DNA of 64,000 bases from positions 1 through 64,000 of the forward strand of contig CAJIZJ010000003.1 in NCBI GenBank assembly GCA_905181825.1, written 5' to 3'. Of the stretch, positions 35,248-43,496 are shown piece by piece. The stretch's first letter is position 1. Each line of letters begins with the position of its first letter. The position numbers and the translations under genes are program-made. This DNA is from an uncultured Flavobacteriaceae bacterium. Lineage in GTDB: Bacteria; Bacteroidota; Bacteroidia; Flavobacteriales; Flavobacteriaceae. Below the pieces are notes generated by a model. The model saw only the letters and a program-made list of their open reading frames with translations, did no database searches and was not told where the DNA came from.

Positions 35248-35868
35248 ATGCTACACTTAAAACGTCAAGATTTTGATGATTTAGATCACCTTTACAGAAT
35301 AAACCTTATCAATAGCTGCTCGGGATTTAAATCCGCGAATTTGATTGGCACAAAATCAAATGATGGGATTCCTAACGTAGCCGTTTTTAGCTCAGTTACT
35401 CATTTAGGCTCGAACCCTCCCCTACTTGGAATAGTTTTTAGGCCAATAAGTGATGTCCCTAGAAATACATATGAAAATATTAAAGAGACTGGTCAGTTTA
35501 CTGTTAATCATATTCACTTAGATATTATTGAACAGGCACACCACACGTCTGCTAAATATGATAAACGTATTTCTGAATTTGACACAACAGATCTAGAAGA
35601 AGAATACAAAAATGATTGGCATGCACCCTTTGTCAAAGGCGCACCTATTCAAATGGCGCTTACTTACTGTGAGGAATACAAAATCAAGGCCAACAACACC
35701 ATTCAACTTATTGCTGAAATAAAAGATTTATATATCAAAGATGATATTATTGAACAGGATGGCTTTGTTAATCTTTCTAAAGCTAATATTGTCGCCATTA
35801 ATGGTTTGGACGGATACGCGCTTCCTAGTCTAAAGGAAAGAATAGATTACCAAAGACCAAAAAAATAA
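35248..35868 (+). CDS. Flavin reductase family (flavoredoxin-like) protein
   Basis: 206 residues with the split-barrel flavin-binding fold of the FMN reductase/flavoredoxin family: FKSANLIGTKSNDGIPNVAVFSSVTHLGSNPPLLGIVFRP, then FTVNHI and the C-terminal ANNTIQLIAEI strand. It probably binds FMN and reduces flavin or transfers electrons. Its start is adjacent to the kinase stop (0 nt) and it precedes the photolyase, whose FAD must be photoreduced, so a supply of reduced flavin is a plausible role. Confidence 0.85.
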   Translation: MLHLKRQDFDDLDHLYRINLINSCSGFKSANLIGTKSNDGIPNVAVFSSVTHLGSNPPLLGIVFRPISDVPRNTYENIKETGQFTVNHIHLDIIEQAHHTSAKYDKRISEFDTTDLEEEYKNDWHAPFVKGAPIQMALTYCEEYKIKANNTIQLIAEIKDLYIKDDIIEQDGFVNLSKANIVAINGLDGYALPSLKERIDYQRPKK

Positions 35869-35881
35869 CTACTATAAATAA

Positions 35882-36034
35882 TTGAAAAAAATATTTCTAC
35901 CTACCAAGGTTTGCGTAAAGTGTGAACGTCCTTTTACCTGGCGTAAAAAATGGGAGAAAAACTGGGAATCAGTCAAATATTGTAGTAAAAAGTGTAGTAG
36001 CCAACGAAATAAATCTGCATACAAAATTAACTAA
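35882..36034 (+). CDS. DUF2256 zinc-ribbon-like small protein (TTG start)
   Basis: A 50-residue gene absent from the ORF track because it begins with TTG (an in-frame TAA directly precedes it and no ATG exists in the frame). The peptide [20 protein letters not shown] and YCSKKC matches DUF2256, with four Cys for a zinc site. It ends 1 nt before the photolyase ATG. DUF2256 genes are often found next to photolyase/cryptochrome genes, so a partner role is likely, though its function is unknown. Confidence 0.85.
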   Translation: MKKIFLPTKVCVKCERPFTWRKKWEKNWESVKYCSKKCSSQRNKSAYKIN

Positions 36035-36035
36035 A

Positions 36036-37568
36036 ATGAACACACTTCGCCTTGTACTTGGGGACCAACTAAACTGTCAGCATTCCTGGTACAAAACTGT
36101 ATCTGAAGAAACAACCTACTGCATGTTTGAAATGCGTCAGGAAACGGACTACGTCAAGCACCACATTCAAAAAGTAGTTGGTTTTTTTGCTGCTATGCAA
36201 GACTTCTCAAGACACTTAGAAACTCAAGGGCACAAAGTTATTTATCTAACTATTGACGACTCGTCAAACCTTCAAAACCTAGAAGACAATCTAAATACGC
36301 TGATCATGTCTTTAGAAATTACAAATTTTGAATATCAATCTCCTGACGAATACAGATTAGATGCTCAGCTTAAATGTATTTGCGACACCCTATCAATTTC
36401 AACCTTACAAGTTGACTCAGAGCATTTTTATACGGACAGAGGTGAGCTTACTGAGTTTTTTAAAGGCAAGAAACAATTCCTTATGGAACGGTTTTATAGA
36501 GAAATGCGAAAAAAGCACAACATACTTATGAACGGCGAGCAGCCTGAAGGCGGAGAATGGAACTATGACAAAAGCAATAGAAACAAATGGAAAGGATCGC
36601 CTGAAATTCCTCCGTTTCTTGATTTCAACAATAATGTGGGTCCCATTTTAAAATCCATACAAAATAGTGGAGTTGAAACTATTGGAAGACTTGAAGGGGA
36701 TACATTATCGTATCCAATAAGTCGTGCGCAATCACTGCAACAACTTGAGTATTTTAACCAACATTTACTGGTGCACTTTGGAGATTACCAGGACGCCTTA
36801 CATAACGACGAAGTTTATTTATTTCACTCTAGATTGTCGTTTGCTATGAACTTAAAAATATTGAGTCCAAAAGAGATAGTAGCATCTGTCTTATCCCAAT
36901 ACAGATCAAATAGTGAAGAAATTACAATTTCTCAAGTAGAAGGGTTTATTAGACAAGTTATTGGATGGAGAGAATACATGAGAGGAATGTATTGGAAATA
37001 TATGCCGGAATATAAATCTTTAAACACCCTAGACAACCAACATCCCATTCCAGACTTCTTTTGGACTGGAAAAACCAAAATGAATTGTCTAAATAAAACA
37101 ATTAATAACTCTCTTGACAATGCCTATGCGCACCATATTCAGAGGCTCATGGTTACTGGGAATTATTTATTATTAACACAAACTAGTCCTGATGCTGTTG
37201 ACGACTGGTATCTTGGTATTTACATAGATGCCCTTGAATGGGTACAACTTCCAAACACAAGAGGCATGAGCCAGTTTGCCGACGGAGGTCTCATAGCTAC
37301 TAAACCGTATGTATCGTCTGGAAGCTATATTAACAAAATGAGTAATTATTGTGGAGACTGTAAATACAACGTTAAAGAACGTTTAGGGGACAATGCCTGC
37401 CCATTTAATAGCTTATACTGGAATTTCCTAGATGACAAACGGTCACAGCTAAGCGCTAACTTTAGAATGAAAATGATGTATTCTGTTTTGAATAAATTTT
37501 CGGTAGAAGAACTCGTTGCCATGAAACTAAGAGCCGCCCAAATAATAGAATCACCACAGAATTTTTAG
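36036..37568 (+). CDS. FeS-type photolyase/cryptochrome (DPRP, PhrB/CryB-like)
   Basis: 510 residues from MNTLRLVLGDQLN; the upstream 38 codons of the track ORF overlap the DUF2256 gene and are not family sequence. The N-domain has the DPRP signature (LGDQLN) and the C-terminal part has the FAD-binding region (VIGWREYMRGMYWKY) and Cys residues for a 4Fe-4S cluster (YCGDCKYNVKERLGDNACPFN). Relatives repair (6-4) photoproducts using light and bind a lumazine antenna. It ends 12 nt before the second shared operator. Confidence 0.9.
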   Translation: MNTLRLVLGDQLNCQHSWYKTVSEETTYCMFEMRQETDYVKHHIQKVVGFFAAMQDFSRHLETQGHKVIYLTIDDSSNLQNLEDNLNTLIMSLEITNFEYQSPDEYRLDAQLKCICDTLSISTLQVDSEHFYTDRGELTEFFKGKKQFLMERFYREMRKKHNILMNGEQPEGGEWNYDKSNRNKWKGSPEIPPFLDFNNNVGPILKSIQNSGVETIGRLEGDTLSYPISRAQSLQQLEYFNQHLLVHFGDYQDALHNDEVYLFHSRLSFAMNLKILSPKEIVASVLSQYRSNSEEITISQVEGFIRQVIGWREYMRGMYWKYMPEYKSLNTLDNQHPIPDFFWTGKTKMNCLNKTINNSLDNAYAHHIQRLMVTGNYLLLTQTSPDAVDDWYLGIYIDALEWVQLPNTRGMSQFADGGLIATKPYVSSGSYINKMSNYCGDCKYNVKERLGDNACPFNSLYWNFLDDKRSQLSANFRMKMMYSVLNKFSVEELVAMKLRAAQIIESPQNF

Positions 37569-37580
37569 TTTGAATTTTAT

Positions 37581-37637
37581 TAAATGTTAATATTTGTTTA
37601 ATTATAATTTTAAATGACTGAACAATGTGTAAGTTTG
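37581..37637 (+). promoter_or_regulatory. Shared operator/promoter 2 of the photolyase cluster
   Basis: The 23-nt sequence at 37581-37603 equals 33202-33224. TTGTTTAA (37594-37601), 16 nt, CTGAACAA (37618-37625), then 4 nt and TAAGTTTG (37630-37637), a TAnnTTTG match. It drives the gene starting at 37655 with a leader of about 11 nt. Confidence 0.7.
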
Positions 37638-37654
37638 AATTATAAACAACTATT

Positions 37655-38083
37655 TTGGTTCTAGATACAACATACTACAACAAAGAACATAAGAAATCAC
37701 TCGAGAATTTTGTTGGTAAATCCTACTCGTTATTTGAGGCATTAAAACGTGGTGGTGTTGGCTCAAAACGAATGATCATTGAAAACGTGAGTCCCAATTT
37801 AAACTTAGTCATAAATACGATTTCTGATATTAATTACGCAAATATTGAAATGCGAAAAAAGGGGATTTTAATCCACATTACTAAAGGACATCAAAACTAT
37901 ACTTGGGCTATTCCTTTTTATCATTTGGTTGTTTACAAAACAGACGGCATGAGTATTCATGCCCAAGGAAAATTTATACACTTTAAAAAATCTAAAAACT
38001 TTTATGAGAATAAAGGGTTTTTAAGCACAATGCTAAATGAAAAAATACAGTTTGACGAACAATACAAACTTCCAGTATTATGA
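37655..38083 (+). CDS. Hypothetical protein of the light cluster (TTG start)
   Basis: 142 residues. The start is TTG at 37655, fitting the promoter at 37630-37637; the next ATG is about 40 codons in and would drop conserved-looking sequence (LENFVGKSYSLFEALKRGGVGSKRM). The protein is soluble, mixed alpha/beta (ILIHITKGHQNYTWAIPFYHLVVYKTDGMSIHAQGKFIHF) with no recognised domain or signal peptide. It leads the second sub-operon and overlaps the next gene by 4 nt (ATGA). Function unknown. Confidence 0.75.
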   Translation: MVLDTTYYNKEHKKSLENFVGKSYSLFEALKRGGVGSKRMIIENVSPNLNLVINTISDINYANIEMRKKGILIHITKGHQNYTWAIPFYHLVVYKTDGMSIHAQGKFIHFKKSKNFYENKGFLSTMLNEKIQFDEQYKLPVL

Positions 38084-38352
38084 GTTTTAATATTTTAGAA
38101 CTCGATAGAATAATTGAGATGGCTTGGGAAGACAGAACAACGTTTGAAGCTATTGAGCATCAGTTTAAAATTAGTGAGCAAGAAGTCATAAAATTAATGC
38201 GAACTCATATGAAACCAAAAAGTTTTCGTTTGTGGCGTGCTCGAGTTCAAGGAAGAAAAACAAAACACCAAAAACTAAGAACTTTTGAATCAGGAAGATT
38301 TAAATGTACAAGACAAAGACAAATAACACACAATAAAATATCAAAGCGTTAA
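38080..38352 (+). CDS. DUF2805/TIGR03643 family protein
   Basis: 90 residues: a helix-turn-helix-like N-terminal part (LDRIIEMAWEDRTTFEAIEHQFKISEQEVIKLMR) and a basic tail (LWRARVQGRKTKHQKLR, then Arg/Lys-rich). It matches the TIGR03643/DUF2805 family often found near photolyase-type genes. The basic character suggests nucleic acid binding. It overlaps the gene before by 4 nt and is 8 nt from folE. Confidence 0.75.
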   Translation: MSFNILELDRIIEMAWEDRTTFEAIEHQFKISEQEVIKLMRTHMKPKSFRLWRARVQGRKTKHQKLRTFESGRFKCTRQRQITHNKISKR

Positions 38353-38360
38353 AATATCAC

Positions 38361-39050
38361 ATGAATAACCAAGTTACTACTAAAAACACAAATGCATTAA
38401 ATGGATTTTCGGATAACGAAATTGGAGATGATCATTTATTTACAGGATTAGAAACCCCGATGAAAAAAGATGCTTTTAAACTTACTGACGTTGAAAAGAA
38501 AGCTAAAATTTCTATCTTATTTGAAGAAATTATGGATGTTATGGGACTAGACCTTAAAGACGACTCGTTGAAAGGAACTCCGGAGCGTGTTGCAAAAATG
38601 TATATTGATGAAATATTTTCAGGATTAAATCCAGCTAATAAACCTAAAGTTGCATTGTTTGACAACAAGTATCAATACAACCAAATGTTAGTTGAAAAGG
38701 ACATTACTTTTTATTCTAATTGCGAGCACCATTTTGTGCCTATAATTGGTAGAGCACACATTGCATACATTTCTTCAGGAAAGGTTATTGGACTATCTAA
38801 ACTAAACCGTATTGTACAATATTACGCTAAGAGACCTCAAGTTCAAGAAAGACTTACAAATCAAATTGCAGAAGAGTTAAAATTCATTTTAGGCACGGAA
38901 GATGTAGCTGTAATTATAGATGCTAAACATTTATGTGTATCTTCAAGAGGTATTAAAGATGATACCTCAACAACAGTCACTGCCTTTTACGGAGGCGCTT
39001 TTAATACCTCAGCAAAAATTGCTGAATTACAGAATTACTTAAAATTATAA
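38361..39050 (+). CDS. folE: GTP cyclohydrolase I (FolE)
   Basis: 229 residues. Zinc and substrate residues lie in SNCEHHFVPIIGRAHIAYI and in HLCVSSRGIKDDTSTTVT; LSKLNRIVQYYAKRPQVQERLTNQIA is the central family block. It converts GTP to dihydroneopterin triphosphate for folates and other pterins. Its place among photolyase genes suggests it supplies the folate or pterin antenna of these enzymes, possibly as a second, stress-linked copy; whether another folE exists is not visible here. Confidence 0.93.
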   Translation: MNNQVTTKNTNALNGFSDNEIGDDHLFTGLETPMKKDAFKLTDVEKKAKISILFEEIMDVMGLDLKDDSLKGTPERVAKMYIDEIFSGLNPANKPKVALFDNKYQYNQMLVEKDITFYSNCEHHFVPIIGRAHIAYISSGKVIGLSKLNRIVQYYAKRPQVQERLTNQIAEELKFILGTEDVAVIIDAKHLCVSSRGIKDDTSTTVTAFYGGAFNTSAKIAELQNYLKL

Positions 39051-39052
39051 CT

Positions 39053-39277
39053 ATGGATATTGTTAAACAAGCGGAAGCTTTTGAACTAAAACCTCTCACT
39101 TTCAAAACTACAAGTGAGCGAATTGAAGCTTCTAGAGAAGTAAAAGGCTTAATATTAGGTGTAAACGAGATTTACAAGACCAATAAAGAGACCGAATTAA
39201 TGGATTTAATGAAACGATTAACTGTCATAAAACAAAAAATTGAAAAACGTTTAAAAGGACGTCCACTACAAGCATGA
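39053..39277 (+). CDS. Small helical hypothetical protein
   Basis: 74 residues, predicted helical, with a Lys/Arg-rich end (KQKIEKRLKGRPLQA). No domain recognised. It begins 2 nt after folE and overlaps the SDR start by 4 nt, so tight operon spacing supports it as a real gene despite its small size. Confidence 0.7.
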   Translation: MDIVKQAEAFELKPLTFKTTSERIEASREVKGLILGVNEIYKTNKETELMDLMKRLTVIKQKIEKRLKGRPLQA

Positions 39278-39957
39278 GAAAAATTATTATTATTGGCGGC
39301 TCTAAAGGAATTGGAAAAGCAATTACAGAAAGTTTACTTTCTAATCACCAGGTTATTAATGTTAGTAGAACCCCACCAGATTTTCAACACGAAAACTTAT
39401 CGCACCATACCTGTGATATATTATCTGACGAACTCCCTTCAATCGAGACTGCAGATGGATTGATTTACTGTCCTGGAAGTATAAACCTCAAACCTTTTAA
39501 CAGGCTAAGTGTAGAAGACTTTAGAACAGACTTTGAAATCAATGTGATTGGAGCGGTTAAAACTATACAGGCCTACACAAAAGCGCTTTCTCAAAGTGAT
39601 TCAGCTTCAATTGTATTATTTAGCACAGTAGCTACTAAACTAGGAATGCCCTTTCACGCAAGTGTAGCCACCGCAAAGTCGGCAGTTGAAGGCCTTACAA
39701 AATCTGTTGCTGCGGATTTGGCTCCAAAAATAAGAGTTAATGCGATTGCACCAACAATAACCGATACAGATCTTGCTGCAAAATTTCTTAGAAATGAGCG
39801 CATGGTAGAAAGTACAATACAGCGTCATCCATTAAAAAAATATTTACAACCTACAGAAGTTGCTGCCATGGCAAATTACTTATTGTCTGACGTATCTAAA
39901 TCGATTTCAGGTCAAATATTTAATTTAGACTGTGGGATTGTCTCACTAAAACTTTAA
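39274..39957 (+). CDS. Short-chain dehydrogenase/reductase lacking the catalytic Tyr
   Basis: 227 residues, Rossmann fold with GGSKGIGK for NAD(P) and the Ser in VLFSTVAT (Ser117). The expected YxxxK reads VATAK (Val131, Lys135), so the catalytic Tyr is missing, while a His (His128) is nearby. The NAP loop is NAIAPTITDTDLA. It could be a divergent reductase or a catalytically altered protein. Pteridine reduction (as in other FolE neighbours) is one possible role. Overlaps the preceding gene by 4 nt. Confidence 0.8.
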   Translation: MRKIIIIGGSKGIGKAITESLLSNHQVINVSRTPPDFQHENLSHHTCDILSDELPSIETADGLIYCPGSINLKPFNRLSVEDFRTDFEINVIGAVKTIQAYTKALSQSDSASIVLFSTVATKLGMPFHASVATAKSAVEGLTKSVAADLAPKIRVNAIAPTITDTDLAAKFLRNERMVESTIQRHPLKKYLQPTEVAAMANYLLSDVSKSISGQIFNLDCGIVSLKL

Positions 39958-39961
39958 GCAA

Positions 39962-40516
39962 ATGAGCATAATTAAATTTAGTATTTTGTTTATCCTATTT
40001 CAATTTTCAATTAACCCTACTTCTCAACTAAAACCTAAAGAAAACATGTCCATATACAATATTAAAATTAATTCTATCGATGGGAGTCCTATCAACTTAA
40101 ACGATTACAAAGGAAAACACATACTGTTTGTAAATGTGGCTTCAGAGTGTGGATTCACAGGCCAATATGAAGATCTTCAAAAACTTTATGATACCTATCA
40201 AGATAAGTTAATGGTCATTGGAGTCCCTTGTAATCAATTTGGAGGGCAAGAACCTGGAACATCAAGTGATATACAAACCTTTTGCAAGAAAAATTACGGC
40301 GTCACATTTTTAATTACAGAAAAAATCGATGTAAAAGGAAAAAACCAACACCCTTTATACCAATGGCTAACTGATAAAGACTTGAATGGAATCGAAAATA
40401 CAACTGTAAAATGGAACTTCCATAAGTACCTGGTAAATAGCGAGGGACAGTTTGTAGATTATTTTTACTCTATTACAAAACCATTAAGTAGTAAAATAAC
40501 CCGTCAACTCAAGTAA
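39962..40516 (+). CDS. Glutathione peroxidase-like thiol peroxidase
   Basis: 184 residues. Cys-type active site NVASECGFTGQY (Cys63), Gln in GVPCNQFGGQEPG and the Trp block VKWNFHKYLV complete the catalytic tetrad. The first ~22 residues are hydrophobic (IIKFSILFILFQFSINPTSQ) and may export it; MSIYNIKINS inside is an alternative cytosolic start. Bacterial members usually reduce lipid or organic peroxides with thioredoxin. Fits the photo-oxidative stress setting. Confidence 0.9.
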   Translation: MSIIKFSILFILFQFSINPTSQLKPKENMSIYNIKINSIDGSPINLNDYKGKHILFVNVASECGFTGQYEDLQKLYDTYQDKLMVIGVPCNQFGGQEPGTSSDIQTFCKKNYGVTFLITEKIDVKGKNQHPLYQWLTDKDLNGIENTTVKWNFHKYLVNSEGQFVDYFYSITKPLSSKITRQLK

Positions 40517-40519
40517 ACT

Positions 40520-40687
40520 ATGTTTGGAATATTTAAGAAAAAAACTGCAGTAGAAAAACTCCAGGATCGTTATAAAAAATTAATGTCGGAGTGGCATGAG
40601 CTTTCAACTACAAACCGTTCTGCAAGTGATTTAAAATATGCTGAAGCACAAAAAATTTTAGACGATATAGATAAACTTAATGGCTAA
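40520..40687 (+). CDS. Lacal_2735-type small protein
   Basis: A 55-residue gene shorter than the ORF track limit: MFGIFKKKTAVEKLQDRYKKLMSEWHELS, then helical sequence ending DDIDKLNG. It resembles the small Lacal_2735 family of flavobacteria, an amphipathic helical hairpin of unknown function. Its stop codon directly precedes the tspO ATG, and it begins 3 nt after the peroxidase stop. Confidence 0.78.
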   Translation: MFGIFKKKTAVEKLQDRYKKLMSEWHELSTTNRSASDLKYAEAQKILDDIDKLNG

Positions 40688-41149
40688 ATGAAATTTTATA
40701 AAAGTTACTTACTTTTTATTTTTATAAACTTTAGTGCATTAGGTATCGGGATTTGGCTCATGAACGATGGTCCAAAGACTGAATGGTACACAAACCTTAA
40801 CCAGGCTCCATGGACACCTCCAGGATGGGTGTTTGGTGTTGCATGGAGTAGTATTATGCTGCTATTTTCTGTTTACATGACATATTTAATACAATTAGAC
40901 AGGTCTAACAAAGTGTTGATATTATTTAGCGTTCAGTTTGTACTAAATATATTTTGGAATTATCTATTTTTCAATCAACATTTAATAATACTAGGGCTTC
41001 TCAATATTATCTTTTTAACCTTTTTAATGCTTTACTTTTTGATTGCCTATAAAAATATTCTCAAAAATAAAAGCTTTTATGTGCTACCTTATTGTGCATG
41101 GCTAGTACTTGCCACTTCATTAAATCTATATATCGCTTTATACAATTAA
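40688..41149 (+). CDS. tspO: TspO/MBR tryptophan-rich sensory protein
   Basis: 153 residues with five hydrophobic helices. The conserved WYTNLNQAPWTPPGWVFGVAW block and the ILFSVQFVLNIFWNYLFF region match TspO. It binds porphyrins and, in other bacteria, modulates light and oxygen-dependent gene expression and porphyrin removal. Position in the light cluster fits protection from photosensitising tetrapyrroles. Confidence 0.92.
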   Translation: MKFYKSYLLFIFINFSALGIGIWLMNDGPKTEWYTNLNQAPWTPPGWVFGVAWSSIMLLFSVYMTYLIQLDRSNKVLILFSVQFVLNIFWNYLFFNQHLIILGLLNIIFLTFLMLYFLIAYKNILKNKSFYVLPYCAWLVLATSLNLYIALYN

Positions 41150-41151
41150 AA

Positions 41152-41613
41152 ATGAAAATTTACAGATTACATAAAAAACAAAACTTTCCAATTAGTGTGG
41201 AAAAGGCTTGGGCGTTTTTATCAAATCCCGAAAACCTTAAAATCATCACACCAGACTATATGAGTTTTGATATTTTATCTGGTGCTGATCGCCCGATGTA
41301 TCCAGGACAAATTATCCAATACATTGTGACCCCTATTTGGGGAATAAAAACCAAGTGGGTTACTGAAATTACTCAGGTTAAAGATCAACACTATTTTGTT
41401 GATGAACAGCGTTATGGTCCCTATGCGTTATGGCATCACAAGCACTTTATTAAAGCTATAGATGGTGGTGTTGAAATGGAAGACATTATTGACTATAAAG
41501 TACCTATGGGTTGGCTTGGGCAACTTGTACACCCCTTTATTGTGAAGCCTAAATTAGAAGAGATTTTTGCTCATAGACAGAAGAAATTAACCGAATTATT
41601 TGGAGATTACTAA
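41152..41613 (+). CDS. SRPBCC (START-like) family protein
   Basis: 153 residues from MKIYRLHKKQNFPISVEKAWAFLSNPENL. The track start at 41092 lies inside tspO, so the ATG 2 nt after its stop is used. The helix-grip fold has a deep hydrophobic ligand cavity; proteins like this (COG4276-like) are often coupled to photolyase genes, but the ligand is unknown. It overlaps the photolyase start by one base (TAATG). Confidence 0.85.
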   Translation: MKIYRLHKKQNFPISVEKAWAFLSNPENLKIITPDYMSFDILSGADRPMYPGQIIQYIVTPIWGIKTKWVTEITQVKDQHYFVDEQRYGPYALWHHKHFIKAIDGGVEMEDIIDYKVPMGWLGQLVHPFIVKPKLEEIFAHRQKKLTELFGDY

Positions 41614-42917
41614 TGAATTCAAAAATTACACTTTTTTGGTTTAGAAGAGATTTGAGACTACATGATAATCATGGATTGTATGAGGCCCTGAAAAACAATG
41701 ACTCTGTACTTCCCATATTTATTTTTGACCAACAGATTATTGACTCCTTGCCCAAAAAAGATGCAAGAGTTGAGTTTATTTACGAACAGCTTATCAAAAT
41801 AAATACAACTTTAAAATCTTACGGAAGTCAACTAGCGATTTTTAACGGAACGCCAGAAACTATATTTAGCCAGCTGCTTAGTGACTATGAAGTGAGTTCT
41901 GTTTATTGTAACCATGATTATGAGCCCTATGCCCTTTCTAGGGATCAAACCATTGCTGACCTATTAAAATCCAAGTCAATCCCCTTTCAGTCATATAAAG
42001 ATCAAGTGATTTTTGAAAGAAATCAAATCACCAAGGATGACGGTCTTCCTTACAAAGTTTACACCCCCTATTCAAAGAAATGGCTTGCTGCATTTGATGC
42101 AAATAAATGTAAAAGCTATAAATCAGAAGATTTACTTGAAAACAGCTGTCAAAGAACAAACTACAACTGGGTTGAACTGAAAGATATGGGATTTGAGCCA
42201 AGTCCAGTTAAAGTTGCACCGTTTGATATAGATAATGGGATTATAGAAAATTACGAAGCCAGAAGAAATTTCCCCGCTGTAAACGGGACTTCAAAATTAG
42301 GACCACATTTAAGATTTGGAACTGTAAGTGTTCGTCAAATAGTATCAAAGGCTATTCAATTTGAAAATACAGTCTTTTTAAAAGAATTAATATGGAGAGA
42401 GTTTTTTATGCAAATTTTGTGGCATTTCCCTCACACAGTTACACAAAGCTTTAAGCCGCAATACGAGGCTATTAAATGGCGTAATGACCCTTCAGAATAT
42501 CAAAAATGGTGTGATGGAGCTACAGGATACCCACTTGTAGATGCAGGAATGAGAGAATTAAATCAAACTGGGTTTATGCACAATCGTGTACGAATGCTTG
42601 TTGGTAGTTTTTTATGTAAGCACCTTCTGATTGATTGGCGATGGGGAGAGGCCTATTTTGCTGAAAAGCTTCACGATTTTGAACTTTCTAGTAATGTTAG
42701 TAACTGGCAATGGGTCGCTGGTTGCGGAGTTGATGCAGCTCCATACTTTAGGATTTTTAATCCGACGACTCAGGTTAGCAATTTCGACAAAGAGCATTTG
42801 TATATTAAAAAATGGGTGCCTGAATACCAAGAACTAACGTACCCTACTCCCATGGTTGACCATAAGTTTGCTAGAGAACGCTGTCTTAAAACTTACAAAG
42901 AAGCTTTGGGTAAGTAG
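41613..42917 (+). CDS. phr: Deoxyribodipyrimidine photolyase, class I
   Basis: 434 residues. The Rossmann N-domain starts ITLFWFRRDLRLHDN; the FAD domain has KLGPHLRFGTVSVRQI, LIWREFFMQILWHFP and WQWVAGCGVDAAPYFRIFNP, with the Trp residues used for electron transfer. It repairs cyclobutane pyrimidine dimers with blue light. A (6-4) activity or a cryptochrome role cannot be excluded. It ends the forward light-stress operon, which meets the reverse phnA-like gene directly. Confidence 0.92.
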   Translation: MNSKITLFWFRRDLRLHDNHGLYEALKNNDSVLPIFIFDQQIIDSLPKKDARVEFIYEQLIKINTTLKSYGSQLAIFNGTPETIFSQLLSDYEVSSVYCNHDYEPYALSRDQTIADLLKSKSIPFQSYKDQVIFERNQITKDDGLPYKVYTPYSKKWLAAFDANKCKSYKSEDLLENSCQRTNYNWVELKDMGFEPSPVKVAPFDIDNGIIENYEARRNFPAVNGTSKLGPHLRFGTVSVRQIVSKAIQFENTVFLKELIWREFFMQILWHFPHTVTQSFKPQYEAIKWRNDPSEYQKWCDGATGYPLVDAGMRELNQTGFMHNRVRMLVGSFLCKHLLIDWRWGEAYFAEKLHDFELSSNVSNWQWVAGCGVDAAPYFRIFNPTTQVSNFDKEHLYIKKWVPEYQELTYPTPMVDHKFARERCLKTYKEALGK

Positions 42918-43496
42918 TTAGAGTTTTTTAACATACTGAGTGATAATAACAATATGCTGGCCATCGACCTTACCTTCAATATAGTTAGCGTTTTCATGAT
43001 CTAGTGAAATTCGCCTCACAGCAACTCCTTGTTTGGCGACCATACTGGAGCCCTTCACTTTTAAATCTTTAATAAGAACGACGCTATCACCAGCTTCAAG
43101 AATGACACCATTTACATCCCTGTGAATTAGCTTAGCAGCTTCCTCTACTCCGTCACCAATAGCTTTTGCCCATTCTAAAGAATCTTCATCTAAGTACATC
43201 ATTTCTAATAAATCCTGTGACCAACCTGAAGACAATAAACGATTAAGCATCCGCCATGATAGGACTTGAATTTGAGTATATTCACTCCACATACTGTCGT
43301 TAAGACAACGCCAATGGTTAGGATCTATTATACTAGAATCCTCTAGTTGTGAAACACAGGTATTACAAGCGTAAATACTATCTGTTAAGTTTACTCCTTT
43401 TGAGGGTTGGAGCGTATATATATTTAAGTTATGTGAGGCTTTACACAACTCGCAAGAGTTGAGACTTCTTTTTTGAAGTTCACTTTCTAACTTCAT
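42918..43496 (-). CDS. PhnA domain protein (YjdM-like)
   Basis: 192 residues. An N-terminal zinc ribbon (CELC ... CNTC) precedes the C-terminal PhnA barrel (GVILEAGDSVVLIKDLKVKGSS). Despite the name, no phosphonoacetate hydrolase activity can be assumed from the family; E. coli YjdM function is unknown. Its start overlaps the murA stop by 4 nt, so it is translationally coupled to murA. Confidence 0.82.
   Translation of the reverse strand: MKLESELQKRSLNSCELCKASHNLNIYTLQPSKGVNLTDSIYACNTCVSQLEDSSIIDPNHWRCLNDSMWSEYTQIQVLSWRMLNRLLSSGWSQDLLEMMYLDEDSLEWAKAIGDGVEEAAKLIHRDVNGVILEAGDSVVLIKDLKVKGSSMVAKQGVAVRRISLDHENANYIEGKVDGQHIVIITQYVKKL

Noticed and set aside
36932-37120. 62-residue reverse ORF inside the DPRP photolyase
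   Set aside because: Shadow of a well-conserved gene.
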